64,000 bases of DNA from Vallitalea guaymasensis (GCF_018141425.1 NZ_CP058561.1:4588001-4652000); one strand, 5' to 3'. Numbered from the stretch's first letter, positions 1-11,078 are shown. The notes: generated by a model not told the origin, from the letters alone. Numbers and translations are program-made.

Positions 1-1
1 T

Positions 2-901
2 AATGATTATTCTTATTGTACTGCTTCGGAAAATTATCCTAAGATTAATCAGACGGATAAATCCTTTGAAAATGATTTGGAACATTATGAGCATGATGAG
101 AGTTTCTTTTCTTCTCATACGTTGGAACAGCAGATTCCAGTGGCTAATATTACTAATTATACTATGGAACAGCTTAATAATTTTTCGTTTTTGAAGTCTA
201 ATTTGTATACTTTTGATCCTAGTATCAATCCCACACAAGATAAATTTCCTATTGATAAATTTTTGAGTAAGGATATGTCGATAGATATGAGTGGGGATGG
301 ACCAAAAGTATTGATATATCATACTCATTCACAAGAAAGTTTTGTAGATAGTGTGAAAGGTAAGAAAGACGATACTGTGGTAGGGGTAGGAGATGAATTG
401 GCTCGTATACTTGAAGAGAAGTATAATATTAAGGTTCTTCATCATAGGAAAGAGTATGATATCATCAATGGTAAGATTGATAGGGATGAGGCTTATCAGA
501 GGATAGAAGCGCCATTGAAAGATTTGATTAAGAAGAATCCTTCCATAGAAGTTATGATAGATATTCATAGGGATGGAGTTAGAGGTAATGTAAGGTTAGT
601 GAATGATATTAATGGTAAACAAACAGCTAAGATTATGTTTTTTAATGGATTGGCACTATATCCTGTAATGCCTAACAAGTATGTTGTTGATAATATGGCA
701 TTCAGTCTTCAGATGCAGTTGAAAGCTAATGAGTTATATCCTAATTTCACTAGAAAAATATATCTTAGAGGGTATAGATATAATCTGCACCTAAAACCAA
801 AATCTCTGTTGGTTGAAGTTGGTGCTCAGACAAATACAGTCAGTGAAGCAATGAATGCTATGGAGCCTCTGGCGAAAATTTTATATGAGGTTATTAAATA
901 A
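2..901 (+). CDS. spoIIP: Stage II sporulation protein P (5'-truncated)
   Basis: This is the C-terminal part of SpoIIP, the membrane-anchored amidase/endopeptidase that works with SpoIID and SpoIIM to degrade septal peptidoglycan during engulfment. The frame is open back to base 2, so the signal/anchor region lies outside the window; the TTG at 77 is only an internal codon. The SpoIIP core is recognisable from the HTHSQE motif near nt 320-337 and the DIHRDG motif near nt 560, which hold family metal or catalytic residues, and from a C-terminal LLVEVGAQTNT segment. It is followed by lepA, the usual clostridial order (gpr-spoIIP-lepA-hemW-hrcA). Confidence 0.93.
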   Translation, partial: NDYSYCTASENYPKINQTDKSFENDLEHYEHDESFFSSHTLEQQIPVANITNYTMEQLNNFSFLKSNLYTFDPSINPTQDKFPIDKFLSKDMSIDMSGDGPKVLIYHTHSQESFVDSVKGKKDDTVVGVGDELARILEEKYNIKVLHHRKEYDIINGKIDRDEAYQRIEAPLKDLIKKNPSIEVMIDIHRDGVRGNVRLVNDINGKQTAKIMFFNGLALYPVMPNKYVVDNMAFSLQMQLKANELYPNFTRKIYLRGYRYNLHLKPKSLLVEVGAQTNTVSEAMNAMEPLAKILYEVIK

Positions 902-1011
902 TAAAGGTGTAAAAGTTGAGATAATTATTAAAAAAATATATTTTGTTGCTAAATTATATATATATATGCTATAATAACCAACAGAAAATGGGCTAAGGAG
1001 GATGTTGGTCT

Positions 1012-2823
1012 GTGGCAGAATTTAAACAGGATAATATAAGAAATTTTTGTATAATTGCACATATCGATCATGGTAAGTCGACATTAGCAGATAGGATCAT
1101 TCAGTTAACAGGATTATTGACTGCTAGAGAAATGCAGGCTCAAGTTTTAGATAATATGGATCTAGAACGTGAGAGAGGTATAACAATAAAAGCTCAGGCA
1201 GTTAGATTAATATATAAAGCCAAAGATGGTGAAGAATATATATTTAACCTTATTGATACACCTGGACATGTGGATTTTAACTATGAAGTATCAAGAAGTT
1301 TAGCGGCATGTGAAGGAGCTGTTCTTGTAGTAGATGCTGCACAAGGAATAGAAGCTCAGACATTAGCTAATGTATATCTAGCACTTGAACATGACCTGGA
1401 GATAGTTACAGTAATCAATAAGATTGATTTACCAAGTGCTGAACCTGATAGGGTAAAAGCAGAGGTAGAGGATGTTATTGGATTAGATGCTGAGGATGCA
1501 CCACTGATATCTGCAAAAGAAGGTATTAACATAGAGGAAGTACTTGAGAAAATAGTATCAGATATACCAGCACCAGTAGGAGATGTGAATGCACCTTTGA
1601 AAGCGCTTATATTTGACTCTCTATATGACCCTTATAGAGGTGTTATAGTATTTTGTAGGGTTAAAGAGGGAACTGTCAAAAAGGGCATGAAAATACGTAT
1701 GATGGCTACTGAAAAAGAATTTGAAGTAGTGGAAGTTGGGTATTTTGGAGCTGGACAATTCATACCGGCTGATTCTTTACAGGCTGGTACAGTAGGTTAT
1801 GTTACAGCTAGTATCAAGAATGTTGGAGATACTAATGTAGGAGATACCATTACAGATGCCAATAACCCAATAGATGATCCGTTGCCAGGGTATAAGAATG
1901 TTAACCCAATGGTTTTCTGTGGGTTGTATCCAGCAGATGGGTCTAAATATCAGGACTTACGTGATGCGCTTGATAAATTAAAATTAAATGATGCAGCACT
2001 TAATTTTGAACCAGAAACATCAATAGCTCTTGGTTTCGGATTCAGATGCGGTTTCTTGGGATTGTTGCATCTGGAAATAATACAAGAGCGTTTGGAAAGA
2101 GAATATAATCTTGATTTGGTTACAACTGCACCAAGTGTTATATATAAAGTATATAAGACTAATGGTGAAGTTATTGATCTTGCAAACCCAACTGATTTGC
2201 CTGATGTTTCAGAGATAAGAACTATGGAAGAACCAATAGTGAAAGCTGAGATAATGGTTCCAACAGATTATATTGGAACGGTAATGGAACTTTGTCAAGA
2301 AAGACGTGGAGAGTATTTCGGTATGGATTACATTGAAGAGACAAGAGCCATGCTGACTTATGAACTTCCACTTAATGAAATAATATATGATTTCTTTGAT
2401 GCTCTAAAATCTAGGACAAGAGGTTATGCATCCTTTGATTATGAATTAGTTGGATACAAAGAATCTGAATTAGTAAAACTTGATATACTAATCAACAAAG
2501 AAGTCGTTGATGCATTATCCTTTATCGTTCATGTTGACAAGGCATATGATAGAGGAAGAAAGATAGCAGAAAAATTGAAAACAGAAATACCTAGACACCT
2601 ATTTGAAATACCAATACAAGCAGCTGTGGGTAATAAAATAATTGCTAGAGAAACTATTAAAGCCATGAGAAAAGATGTACTCGCTAAATGTTATGGTGGA
2701 GATATATCAAGAAAAAGAAAACTTCTTGAAAAACAGAAAAAAGGTAAGAAGAGAATGCGTCAAGTAGGTAATGTAGAAGTACCTCAACAAGCTTTTATGA
2801 GTGTACTTAAGCTAGATGATTAG
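1012..2823 (+). CDS. lepA: Elongation factor 4 (LepA)
   Basis: Ribosome-associated translational GTPase (EF4) that back-translocates or rescues stalled ribosomes. The 603-residue length is normal. GTPase motifs are visible: AHIDHGKST (G1, residues 16-24), DTPGH (G3, about 82-86) and NKID (G4, about 136-139). EF-G-like domains follow, and then the LepA-specific basic C-terminal domain ([20 protein letters not shown]). GTG start at 1012 behind AAGGAGG. hemW starts directly after the stop, suggesting cotranscription. Confidence 0.98.
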   Translation: MAEFKQDNIRNFCIIAHIDHGKSTLADRIIQLTGLLTAREMQAQVLDNMDLERERGITIKAQAVRLIYKAKDGEEYIFNLIDTPGHVDFNYEVSRSLAACEGAVLVVDAAQGIEAQTLANVYLALEHDLEIVTVINKIDLPSAEPDRVKAEVEDVIGLDAEDAPLISAKEGINIEEVLEKIVSDIPAPVGDVNAPLKALIFDSLYDPYRGVIVFCRVKEGTVKKGMKIRMMATEKEFEVVEVGYFGAGQFIPADSLQAGTVGYVTASIKNVGDTNVGDTITDANNPIDDPLPGYKNVNPMVFCGLYPADGSKYQDLRDALDKLKLNDAALNFEPETSIALGFGFRCGFLGLLHLEIIQERLEREYNLDLVTTAPSVIYKVYKTNGEVIDLANPTDLPDVSEIRTMEEPIVKAEIMVPTDYIGTVMELCQERRGEYFGMDYIEETRAMLTYELPLNEIIYDFFDALKSRTRGYASFDYELVGYKESELVKLDILINKEVVDALSFIVHVDKAYDRGRKIAEKLKTEIPRHLFEIPIQAAVGNKIIARETIKAMRKDVLAKCYGGDISRKRKLLEKQKKGKKRMRQVGNVEVPQQAFMSVLKLDD

Positions 2824-3972
2824 GTGTTGAAAATGAAAGATATCAGTTTATATATTCATATTCCTTTTTGCAAAAGCAAATGTAATTATTGCGATTTTCT
2901 ATCTTTTGACAATAAAGATAGTGTCATCAAGGAATATGTTAATGCTTTAATCAATGAGATAAAAAATTATAGTGATTTTGCAAAAGATTCTAATGTGAAA
3001 AGTATATTTATAGGCGGTGGTACACCGTCTATTCTGTCATGTCCAGATATAGAAAAAATCTTTGATACCCTGAAATCATATTATAATATTGATAGAGATG
3101 CAGAGATAACAATTGAAGCCAATCCAGGAACACTTGATGAAGAGAAAATAAAAGTACTTCTTTCATCTGACGTAAATCGTATAAGTATGGGATTACAATC
3201 ATGTAACAATGGATTATTAAAGAAATTAGGACGAATCCATACTTGGGAGGAATTCCTAAATAATTATAATATGATTAGAAATAGTGGTTTTGATAATATA
3301 AATATAGATTTGATGTTTGCTCTACCTAATCAAACTATCAGTGATATAGAGAATGACTTAAAAAAGATAATCAGTCTTAGACCGGAACACATATCTTATT
3401 ATTCTTTGATAATTGAAGAAGGAACTAAATTTTCTAGGTTATATGATGATAACAAGCTTGTTTTACCAGCTGAAGATGTAGAACGTGATATGTATTGGCT
3501 GATTCATGATACGCTACAAGATAATGGCTATAAACACTATGAGATATCCAATTATGCCTTGGACAACAGAGAGTGCTATCATAATAAGGTATATTGGAAA
3601 GAAGAAGAATATATAGGTATGGGGTTAGGGGCTTCCTCATATTTTGAGGGCTTTAGATATAAGAATATCAATAATCTATCAAATTATATAGATATTAATG
3701 GAGATATTAGTAAGCTTAAGGAGAGTACTGAGAAAATCAGTAAAAAGACTTCTATTGAGGAATATATGTTTTTGGGATTGAGATTATTAGAAGGTATAGA
3801 CAAGATTGATTTTTATAATAGGTGGGGCCATGAAATAGAATATTATTATAAAGATGTTATACAGGAGCTTATAGAAAAAGGACTTATTATAGAAGATGGA
3901 TGTAGACTAAGATTAACTAAAAAAGGGATTGATGTTAGTAATTTTGCATTATCCATGTTTTTGTTTGATTAA
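2824..3972 (+). CDS. hemW: HemW-type radical SAM protein (heme chaperone)
   Basis: Radical SAM protein of the HemW/HemN-like family, nowadays seen as a heme-trafficking chaperone rather than coproporphyrinogen dehydrogenase. The CKSKCNYCDF segment near the N-terminus gives the CxxxCxxC iron-sulfur motif, followed by a GGGTPS motif. At 382 residues it has HemW length and lacks the longer N-terminus of true HemN. The start is ambiguous: GTG 2824 abuts the lepA stop, while TTG 2827 and ATG 2833 are in-frame alternatives. Its place between lepA and hrcA is the standard Firmicutes order. Confidence 0.93.
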   Translation: MLKMKDISLYIHIPFCKSKCNYCDFLSFDNKDSVIKEYVNALINEIKNYSDFAKDSNVKSIFIGGGTPSILSCPDIEKIFDTLKSYYNIDRDAEITIEANPGTLDEEKIKVLLSSDVNRISMGLQSCNNGLLKKLGRIHTWEEFLNNYNMIRNSGFDNINIDLMFALPNQTISDIENDLKKIISLRPEHISYYSLIIEEGTKFSRLYDDNKLVLPAEDVERDMYWLIHDTLQDNGYKHYEISNYALDNRECYHNKVYWKEEEYIGMGLGASSYFEGFRYKNINNLSNYIDINGDISKLKESTEKISKKTSIEEYMFLGLRLLEGIDKIDFYNRWGHEIEYYYKDVIQELIEKGLIIEDGCRLRLTKKGIDVSNFALSMFLFD

Positions 3973-4060
3973 TATGGCTATAATGGGCATAAACACAGGT
4001 GGTAAAATATGTTACAAATGTATTAAGCTCAAAAAAAATAATTAAATTTTGTAAAATTAC

Positions 4061-4089
4061 TTGACAAATCTATCTGCAAGTGATATTTT
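4061..4089 (+). promoter_or_regulatory. Sigma-A-type promoter of the hrcA heat-shock operon
   Basis: TTGACA (4061-4066), a 17-bp spacer and TATTTT (4084-4089). The predicted start near 4096 places the CIRCE operator immediately at the beginning of the transcript. Confidence 0.8.
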
Positions 4090-4100
4090 TATTTCAAGCA

Positions 4101-4127
4101 TTAGCACTCATTAGAGTAGAGTGCTAA
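4101..4127 (+). promoter_or_regulatory. CIRCE operator (HrcA binding site)
   Basis: Perfect TTAGCACTC (4101-4109), nine-base spacer and GAGTGCTAA (4119-4127). This is the canonical HrcA operator. It overlaps the expected transcription start of hrcA-grpE-dnaK, implying autorepression of the operon relieved by heat stress. Confidence 0.97.
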
Positions 4128-4157
4128 CAAAAAAATAACTAACAAAGGTGGTGCAAT

Positions 4158-5192
4158 ATGGAACTGAATGATAGAAAGATAAAAATTCTTAGAGCAATAA
4201 TTTTAAATTACCTGGATACAGCAGAACCAGTAGGTTCAAGAACAATTTCAAAGAATTATGACTTGGGTATAAGTCCTGCTACTATAAGAAATGAAATGTC
4301 TGATCTTGAAGAATTAGGTCTTATATTGCAACCTCATACGTCTGCAGGCAGAATTCCATCTGACAAGGGGTATAGGCTATATGTTGATAAGCTTATGAAT
4401 CTTCATCAAGATGAGATAAATAATGGTTTATATATAGAACAGCTGTTTCAACGTGTAGATAGGATAGAATCTTTGTTGAAAAATATTGCTAAAATGCTGG
4501 CAAATGAAACTAATTATGCTACGATTGTTTCTTCACCACAGATTAATAAAGCTAAAATAAAAAATATACAATTAATAGGTGTACAGGAAAAAAGGATATT
4601 AGCTGTTATAGTAACAGATGGTAATATTATTAAGAATTATATGATTAATATTAATGAACCAGTACATCAAACAATGTTGAATAGATTGACTTTCGTTCTT
4701 AATGAGCAGTTGTATGGTCTTACTCTTGAACAGATTAATCTACCACTTATTCAACAATTAAAGGATTTTGCGGGAAGTAATGCTGACATAGTCAATAAAG
4801 TGTTAGATGCAATTTTTGATACTATAAAATCTGTTGATGATACAGAGATTTATACGTCTGGTGCAACTAATATATTGAGATTCCCAGAATTCAATGATAT
4901 ATCAAAAGCAACCAATCTAATGCATAGACTTGAAGAGAAACAGGTTCTAAAAGATATGGTCTATACTGTATTAGAAGAAAATGGTGTGAATATAAAAGTC
5001 ACTATTGGTGACGAAAATGTTATTGATGAAATGAAAGATTGTAGTTTGATTACTACTACTTACAAACTTGGTGGAGAGAATATTGGATTCATTGGTATCA
5101 TTGGTCCTAAACGGATGGATTACGAAAATACAATAGGTTCTCTTTCATGTTTAATGTCAAAGATGGAAGAAATTATTAATAAGTTAAAATAG
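4158..5192 (+). CDS. hrcA: Heat-inducible transcription repressor HrcA
   Basis: Repressor of class I heat-shock genes. It has an N-terminal winged-helix domain (the DTAEPVGSRTISKNY region, then SPATIRNEMSDLEELG) followed by the HrcA dimerisation/GAF-like region; 344 residues is typical. ATG start at 4158 behind AAAGGTGGTG. It lies directly downstream of a perfect CIRCE site and upstream of grpE, so it regulates its own operon. In the family, HrcA activity depends on GroEL; no groESL is in this window. Confidence 0.97.
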   Translation: MELNDRKIKILRAIILNYLDTAEPVGSRTISKNYDLGISPATIRNEMSDLEELGLILQPHTSAGRIPSDKGYRLYVDKLMNLHQDEINNGLYIEQLFQRVDRIESLLKNIAKMLANETNYATIVSSPQINKAKIKNIQLIGVQEKRILAVIVTDGNIIKNYMININEPVHQTMLNRLTFVLNEQLYGLTLEQINLPLIQQLKDFAGSNADIVNKVLDAIFDTIKSVDDTEIYTSGATNILRFPEFNDISKATNLMHRLEEKQVLKDMVYTVLEENGVNIKVTIGDENVIDEMKDCSLITTTYKLGGENIGFIGIIGPKRMDYENTIGSLSCLMSKMEEIINKLK

Positions 5193-5207
5193 GAAGGTGG
5201 TTATATA

Positions 5208-5813
5208 GTGGCTAATGAAAAAGTTTCTGAAGAAAATCTTTCAGAAGAAATTAAAGATGAAATAATTAATGAACAAGAAGTTGAAGAAAAAGATTCAGAA
5301 GAAAATTTAGAAGAAGTTGAAGATGTAAAATTAGAAGAAGATTCTACTGGAGAAAATGATATGAATAAAAAACTGAAACAAAAAGAAAAGGAAGTTAACG
5401 AATACGTAGATAAATTACAAAGAACTATGGCAGAATTTGATAACTTCAGAAAAAGAACCATAAAAGAAAAATCTATGATGTATGAAAATGGAGCAAAAGA
5501 GACATTAGAAAAATTATTACCTATTGTAGATAATTTTGAACGTGCTCTAGACAGTATTTCAGAAGAACAAAAAGAACTACCTTTTACACAAGGTGTTGAG
5601 ATGATATTCAAACAGTTGATGAGTGCTCTTAACGAACTTGGAGTAGAAGAAATAAAAGCTGAAGGAAATGAATTTGATCCTAACTTCCATCATGCAGTTA
5701 CACATGCTGATGATGAGTCATTAGGTGAAAATATAGTTGCAGAAGTATTCCAAAAAGGATATATGTACAACGATTCAGTTTTAAGACATAGTATGGTAAA
5801 AGTGGTAAACTAG
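5208..5813 (+). CDS. grpE: Nucleotide exchange factor GrpE
   Basis: Cochaperone releasing ADP from DnaK. The GTG start at 5208 has AGGAAGGTGG upstream. About 55 N-terminal residues are strongly acidic and low-complexity (Glu-rich), then comes the GrpE coiled coil (EFDNFRKRTIKEK) and the beta-rich head ending in GYMYNDSVLRHSMVKV. The 201-residue length fits the family. It sits between hrcA and dnaK. Confidence 0.97.
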   Translation: MANEKVSEENLSEEIKDEIINEQEVEEKDSEENLEEVEDVKLEEDSTGENDMNKKLKQKEKEVNEYVDKLQRTMAEFDNFRKRTIKEKSMMYENGAKETLEKLLPIVDNFERALDSISEEQKELPFTQGVEMIFKQLMSALNELGVEEIKAEGNEFDPNFHHAVTHADDESLGENIVAEVFQKGYMYNDSVLRHSMVKVVN

Positions 5814-5968
5814 TTCAACAACATAAAATTTAAAGAAATATAGAATGTATGATTATAATATTGTGCATCTTATATATATATTATTAATTACTTAAAAAAT
5901 AATCTTCGTCGAATAAATAAAATTATAAAAAACATTGACGAGTATATTGATATGAAGGAGGAAATTAA

Positions 5969-7846
5969 ATGGGTAAAATAATTGGTATTGATTTAGGTAC
6001 AACTAACTCATGTGTTGCAGTTATGGAAGGTGGAAAGCCAGTAGTAATTGCTAACGCAGAAGGTATTAGAACAACACCATCAGTTGTTGCTTTTACAAAA
6101 AATGGAGAAAGATTAGTAGGAGAACCTGCTAAGAGACAGGCGATCACTAATCCTGATAAAACAGTAGCTTCAATTAAGAGACATATGGGTACTGATTTTA
6201 GAGTAACTATTGATGATAAGAAATATTCTCCACAAGAAGTTTCGGCTATGATTCTTCAAAAATTAAAATCTGATGCAGAAAGTTATTTAGGTGAAAAGGT
6301 TACAGAAGCTGTTATTACAGTTCCTGCATACTTTACTGATAGCCAAAGACAAGCGACTAAGGATTCAGGAAAGATAGCTGGTCTTGAAGTTAAGAGAATC
6401 ATCAATGAGCCTACAGCTGCAGCTTTAGCTTATGGTCTTGATAATGAAAATGAGCAAAGAATTATGGTTTATGACCTTGGTGGTGGAACATTTGATGTAT
6501 CTATCATTGAAATCGGAGACGGTGTTATTGAAGTATTAGCTACAAGTGGTAATAACAAACTTGGTGGAGACGACTTTGATGAACGTGTCATGAATTACCT
6601 TATAAAAGAATTCAAAACTTCAGATGGTATAGATTTAACTAATGATAAGATGGCTGTTCAAAGATTGAAAGAAGCAGCTGAGAAAGCTAAAAAAGAATTA
6701 TCAACAGCAACAACAACTAATATTAACTTACCATTCATTACAGCTACTCAAGAAGGACCAAAACATTTGGATATCACACTTACTAGAGCTAAATTTGATG
6801 AATTGACAGCTGACCTTGTTCAACAAACAATGGGTCCTGTAAACAATGCTTTAAGAGATTCAGGATTATCAGCAACTGAACTTGATAAAGTATTATTGGT
6901 TGGTGGATCAACACGTATCCCTGCTGTACAAGATGCAGTAAACAAATTAACAGGTAAAGAGCCATTCAAAGGTATTAACCCAGATGAATGTGTTGCTATA
7001 GGAGCATCAATCCAAGGTGGTAAATTATCAGGTGAAGCTGGAGCTGGAGACATATTACTTCTAGACGTAACACCATTATCACTTGGTATTGAGACTTTAG
7101 GTGGTGTAGCTACTAAGTTAATCGAAAGAAACACTACAATTCCTACTAAGAAGAGTCAAGTATTCTCAACTGCTGCAGATAATCAACCAGCCGTTGATAT
7201 CCATGTAGTTCAAGGTGAAAGAGAATTCGCTAAAGATAACAAATCAATCGGAAGATTCCAATTAGATGGAATTCCACCAGCACCAAGAGGAATCCCTCAA
7301 ATAGAAGTTACTTTTGATATAGATGCTAACGGTATTGTTAATGTTACAGCTAAAGATCTTGGAACAGGTAAAACACAACATATTACAATTACAGCTAGTA
7401 CAAACTTATCTGATGATGAAATCAACAAAGCTGTTGATGAAGCTCAAAACTTCGAAGAAGAAGATAAGAAGAGAAAAGAAGCTATTGATGTAAGAAATGA
7501 AGCTGATTCACTTGTATTCCAAACTGAAAAGACATTAAATGAATTAGGGGATAAAGTTGACGTTGCTGAAAAAGAAAAAGTAGAAGCTGAAGTTACTAAG
7601 TTAAAAGAAGTACTTGGTAAATCAACTATTGATAACATGACAGATGCTAATGTAGAAGAAATAAAAGTAGCAAAAGAAGCATTAATGACTGTTTTCGGAG
7701 AGCTTTCAACTAAATTATATCAACAAGCTGGAGCTGCCGGTGCGGCACCGGGAGCAGGACCACAAGGTGCCCCAGGAGCTGAACCAAATCAAGAACAACC
7801 AAATAATGATGATGATGTAGTTGACGCAGACTTCAAAGAAGTGTAA
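5969..7846 (+). CDS. dnaK: Chaperone DnaK (Hsp70)
   Basis: ATP-dependent Hsp70 chaperone, 625 residues. The phosphate-binding motif ([13 protein letters not shown]) is at the N-terminus. The second phosphate loop ([10 protein letters not shown]), the adenosine motif ([13 protein letters not shown]) and the linker [15 protein letters not shown] are all intact. The C-terminus has a Gly/Ala/Pro-rich stretch and an acidic DADFKEV end. ATG start at 5969 behind GAAGGAGGAAA. A strong intrinsic terminator follows at 7863, so dnaJ has its own transcription or relies on read-through. Confidence 0.99.
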   Translation: MGKIIGIDLGTTNSCVAVMEGGKPVVIANAEGIRTTPSVVAFTKNGERLVGEPAKRQAITNPDKTVASIKRHMGTDFRVTIDDKKYSPQEVSAMILQKLKSDAESYLGEKVTEAVITVPAYFTDSQRQATKDSGKIAGLEVKRIINEPTAAALAYGLDNENEQRIMVYDLGGGTFDVSIIEIGDGVIEVLATSGNNKLGGDDFDERVMNYLIKEFKTSDGIDLTNDKMAVQRLKEAAEKAKKELSTATTTNINLPFITATQEGPKHLDITLTRAKFDELTADLVQQTMGPVNNALRDSGLSATELDKVLLVGGSTRIPAVQDAVNKLTGKEPFKGINPDECVAIGASIQGGKLSGEAGAGDILLLDVTPLSLGIETLGGVATKLIERNTTIPTKKSQVFSTAADNQPAVDIHVVQGEREFAKDNKSIGRFQLDGIPPAPRGIPQIEVTFDIDANGIVNVTAKDLGTGKTQHITITASTNLSDDEINKAVDEAQNFEEEDKKRKEAIDVRNEADSLVFQTEKTLNELGDKVDVAEKEKVEAEVTKLKEVLGKSTIDNMTDANVEEIKVAKEALMTVFGELSTKLYQQAGAAGAAPGAGPQGAPGAEPNQEQPNNDDDVVDADFKEV

Positions 7847-7862
7847 AATATAAAATTGTAAA

Positions 7863-7890
7863 AAAGCCAAAGACATTGGTCTTTGGCTTT
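7863..7890 (+). terminator. Intrinsic terminator after dnaK
   Basis: A perfect 12-bp stem (AAAGCCAAAGAC, 7863-7874, with GTCTTTGGCTTT, 7879-7890) and a 4-base loop, closing in a U-rich arm. Confidence 0.9.
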
Positions 7891-8170
7891 CTTAAAGAAT
7901 ATATATATTATAGACGAGAATTTTTATTATAATTATGAATGTGATATTTTGACCACAATATATAATGGTTAGGCTATAATTAATAACACAATATATATTG
8001 TGGTGAATTTAATACTATTAACTCAACTTTCCCACTTCAATATTGTATGTATAGGAAACCCATAACATTTTATTTTCCTGCATTAAATTAAAAGTGGGAA
8101 AGTTGAGCTATTAAATATAAGTTGAATCAAATAATTCAAAATTAATCATAAAAAGAGGTAGGTGGGAATA
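7891..8170. repeat. dnaK-dnaJ spacer with two nested-type inverted repeats
   Basis: The spacer has no coding capacity that I can see. It holds a 12-bp inverted repeat (7953-7964 with 7992-8003) and, further on, a perfect 16-bp inverted repeat (8022-8037 with 8092-8107) around a 54-base centre. The second has the shape of a miniature insertion or an extended hairpin. No promoter or CIRCE site for dnaJ was recognised. Confidence 0.6.
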
Positions 8171-9319
8171 ATGGCAGATAAAAGAGATTATTATGAGGTA
8201 TTAGGTGTTGGGAAAAGTGCTACTGACGCTGATATAAAGAAAGCATATAGAAAATTAGCTAAACAATATCATCCTGACATGAACCCAGGTGATGAATCTG
8301 CTGAACACAAATTCAAAGAAGCAACAGAAGCTTACGAGGTATTAAGTGACTCATCAAAAAGATCAAAATATGATCAATTTGGTCACGCTGCATTTAGTAA
8401 TGGAGGCGGCGGAGGAGCAGGAGGCTTTGATTTCTCAGATGTTGGAGATATATTTGGAGATATATTCGGTGATTTCTTTGGTGGCGGCGGAGGTCGTAGA
8501 AGAAATGCTAATGCTCCTACAAAGGGTGCAAGTCTAAAAACTTCTGTTACACTTAATTTTAAAGAAGCCGTATTTGGTGTAGAAAAAGAAATAGATATGG
8601 TTATTTCTGAGACTTGTGAAGAATGTTCAGGTACTGGAGCTAAGAAAGGAACAACGCCAGAAACATGTCCTCATTGTAAAGGTTCAGGTCAAGTGAGATA
8701 TAATCAACAGACTATGTTTGGTAATATAACAAGTGTTAAGACCTGTAATAATTGTGGTGGAACAGGAAAAGTAATAAAAGATAAATGTACATCTTGTAGA
8801 GGAACAGGATATGTTAGAAAGAGAAAGAAAATAGCAGTAGATATTCCTGCTGGTATTGATAATGGTCAAAGTATAAGGTTAAGTGGAAAAGGTGAACCAG
8901 GTACTAATGGTGGACCAAGAGGAGATTTACTGGTAACTGTATATGTAAAACCTCATGAGTTCTTTGAAAGACAAGGTGTTGATATTTACTATACATTACC
9001 TATATCATTTGCTCAAGCGGCACTTGGTGCAGAACTTGAAGTTCCTACTCTTGACGGAAATGTAAAATATGAAATAAAAGATGGAACACAAACACATACT
9101 AGATTCAGGTTAAAAGGAAAAGGTGTACCTCATATAAGAAATTCCAAAATTAGAGGAGACCAATATGTTACTGTAGTTGTAGATGTTCCTAAAAAATTGA
9201 ATGAAAAGCAAAAGGAATTGCTAAAAGAATTTTCTGCTACTTTTGGAGAGCAGGTAAAAGATTTCAAAGACGGTAAGAAAAAAAAGTGGTATGATAAAGT
9301 CATGGATGCCTTTGATTAA
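8171..9319 (+). CDS. dnaJ: Chaperone DnaJ (Hsp40)
   Basis: DnaK cochaperone. It has an N-terminal J domain with HPD in QYHPDMNPG, a Gly/Phe-rich linker (residues about 75-115), and four zinc-binding repeats ([32 protein letters not shown]). The C-terminal substrate-binding domains follow. I chose ATG 8171 ([12 protein letters not shown]) over the upstream in-frame GTG 8162, because the GAGGTAGGTGG site then has normal spacing and the start matches the family. prmA follows. Confidence 0.97.
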   Translation: MADKRDYYEVLGVGKSATDADIKKAYRKLAKQYHPDMNPGDESAEHKFKEATEAYEVLSDSSKRSKYDQFGHAAFSNGGGGGAGGFDFSDVGDIFGDIFGDFFGGGGGRRRNANAPTKGASLKTSVTLNFKEAVFGVEKEIDMVISETCEECSGTGAKKGTTPETCPHCKGSGQVRYNQQTMFGNITSVKTCNNCGGTGKVIKDKCTSCRGTGYVRKRKKIAVDIPAGIDNGQSIRLSGKGEPGTNGGPRGDLLVTVYVKPHEFFERQGVDIYYTLPISFAQAALGAELEVPTLDGNVKYEIKDGTQTHTRFRLKGKGVPHIRNSKIRGDQYVTVVVDVPKKLNEKQKELLKEFSATFGEQVKDFKDGKKKKWYDKVMDAFD

Positions 9320-9374
9320 ATTACAGGCTACATAAGTGAAAATATTATAGTACACTAAAAGGATGTGTAATATA

Positions 9375-10310
9375 TTGAAATGGACCCAATGTAAAGTCTA
9401 TATCAATGACGAAGCCATAGAAGCTGTAAGCTATATGCTTACTGAACAGGGAATACAGGGTATAGAAGTAGTTGACAATACTCTATCAAATGAAGATAAG
9501 GAAGAAATTATCGTAGATTATATAGAAGATGGAGTTATTGATAATAATAGAGATACTTTTATCAGATTTTATTTGTCAGAGCAAGAGGATGTTACTGAAA
9601 AAATAGATGAAATAAAAGCTAAAATCAAAGATATTGGTAAATATCTGGAAGTTGGTAAGACCAATATTGAATTAACTATCATAGATGATGAGGATTGGGC
9701 GAATAATTGGAAAAAATATTATAAGCCTTTTAAGATAGATAATAATATAATTATTAAACCAACTTGGGAAAAGTACACAAAGAAAACGCATGATGATGTT
9801 ATAATAGAAATTGATCCAGGCATGGCATTTGGTTCAGGGACACATGAGACCACTTCCATGTGTGTCAGTATGATAAATAAATATTTATCAAAAGATGATT
9901 TAGTAATTGATGTAGGTTGTGGAAGTGGGATATTAGGAATTACAGCTGCCAAATTAGGTGCTGGAGAAGTAACTTGTATCGATCTTGATAAAAATGCAGT
10001 CAAAGCCGCCAAAGAAAATGTTGTTACCAATAAGGTAGATGATAAAGTCAATGTACTTAACGGTGATTTACTGAAAATGGTTGATATTAAAGCTAATATG
10101 GTGGTAGCTAACATAATGGCAGATATAATAATGATATTAGCAAAAGGCGTAGCTAAATACTTAATTCCTAACGGAATTTTCATATCCTCTGGAATTATAT
10201 TGGACAGAGTAGAAGATGTTAAGGATGCATTACTGGCTAATGGATTTGAGATAGTAGAGATTAAGAGGATGGGTGAATGGGCTGCCATTGTTTCTCGACC
10301 CGTTTCATAA
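9375..10310 (+). CDS. prmA: Ribosomal protein L11 methyltransferase
   Basis: SAM-dependent methyltransferase acting on ribosomal protein L11. Family motifs are visible: GMAFGSGTHETT and then the SAM-binding loop DVGCGSGILGI. TTG 9375 (MKWTQCKVYI) matches the usual MKW start and gives workable spacing from AAAGGA at 9357-9362; the in-frame ATG at 9363 sits on top of that site. The dnaJ-prmA-rsmE order is common in Firmicutes. Confidence 0.94.
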   Translation: MKWTQCKVYINDEAIEAVSYMLTEQGIQGIEVVDNTLSNEDKEEIIVDYIEDGVIDNNRDTFIRFYLSEQEDVTEKIDEIKAKIKDIGKYLEVGKTNIELTIIDDEDWANNWKKYYKPFKIDNNIIIKPTWEKYTKKTHDDVIIEIDPGMAFGSGTHETTSMCVSMINKYLSKDDLVIDVGCGSGILGITAAKLGAGEVTCIDLDKNAVKAAKENVVTNKVDDKVNVLNGDLLKMVDIKANMVVANIMADIIMILAKGVAKYLIPNGIFISSGIILDRVEDVKDALLANGFEIVEIKRMGEWAAIVSRPVS

Positions 10311-10339
10311 AAGTACTTTTGAAAGGATAGAGGTTTTAT

Positions 10340-11077
10340 ATGCATAGATTTTTTGTAGAGCCTAACCAAATTATTGAAGATGAGATTCGTATTGTTGGTG
10401 ATGATGTAAAACATATCAAAAATGTACTTAGAATGAATAAAAATGACGAAATTATAATTTGTGATGGACATAGTAATGATTATTATTGTATAATTAATAG
10501 TATTGAAGGTGACTACATAAATACAAAAATTGTCACTAAAAAACAATCAGTTACTGAACTAAAGACAAAAATTTACCTTTTTCAAGCTTTGCCAAAACAA
10601 GCTAAAATGGAATTAATTGTGCAGAAAGCAGTAGAGCTGGGGGTATATGAGATAATTCCTGTTATTACTGAAAGAAGCGTTGTTAAAATAAATAAACAAA
10701 ATGGGACGAAAAAATTAGCTAGATGGAATAAGGTAGCTGAGTCTGCAGCCAAGCAGTCAAAAAGAGGTATTATTCCAGTAGTAAATGAAATAATGAATTT
10801 TGAAGAAGCAATAGAATATTCTAAGCAGCTGGATACAATTATTGTCCCTTATGAAAATGCTAAAAATATAACAGAAACCAGAGAATTTATTAACAATCTA
10901 GACTGTAAGAGGATTGGAGTATTTATAGGTCCTGAGGGAGGATTTAGCCTAAATGAGATAGAAGAGGCTAAAAGTAGTGAGGCTAATATCATAACACTAG
11001 GAAAAAGAATACTAAGGACAGAAACAGCAGGTTTAGCTATATTATCATTACTAATGTTTCAACTTGAGGAGGAATAG
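10340..11077 (+). CDS. rsmE: 16S rRNA (uracil-1498-N3)-methyltransferase
   Basis: SPOUT-family RNA methyltransferase that modifies U1498 of 16S rRNA. The knotted C-terminal domain is recognisable from FIGPEGGFSLNEIEEA and LGKRILRTETAGL; the N-terminal PUA-like part begins MHRFFV. 245 residues. ATG start behind GAAAGGATAGAGG. The stop lies two bases before the cheY start, so the two are translationally close. Confidence 0.96.
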   Translation: MHRFFVEPNQIIEDEIRIVGDDVKHIKNVLRMNKNDEIIICDGHSNDYYCIINSIEGDYINTKIVTKKQSVTELKTKIYLFQALPKQAKMELIVQKAVELGVYEIIPVITERSVVKINKQNGTKKLARWNKVAESAAKQSKRGIIPVVNEIMNFEEAIEYSKQLDTIIVPYENAKNITETREFINNLDCKRIGVFIGPEGGFSLNEIEEAKSSEANIITLGKRILRTETAGLAILSLLMFQLEEE

Positions 11078-11078
11078 T

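Noticed and set aside
9719..10546. Long minus-strand open frame (275 codons) over prmA and rsmE
   Set aside because: It lies opposite two clear family members, has no ribosome site, and its composition is what antisense AT-rich coding gives.
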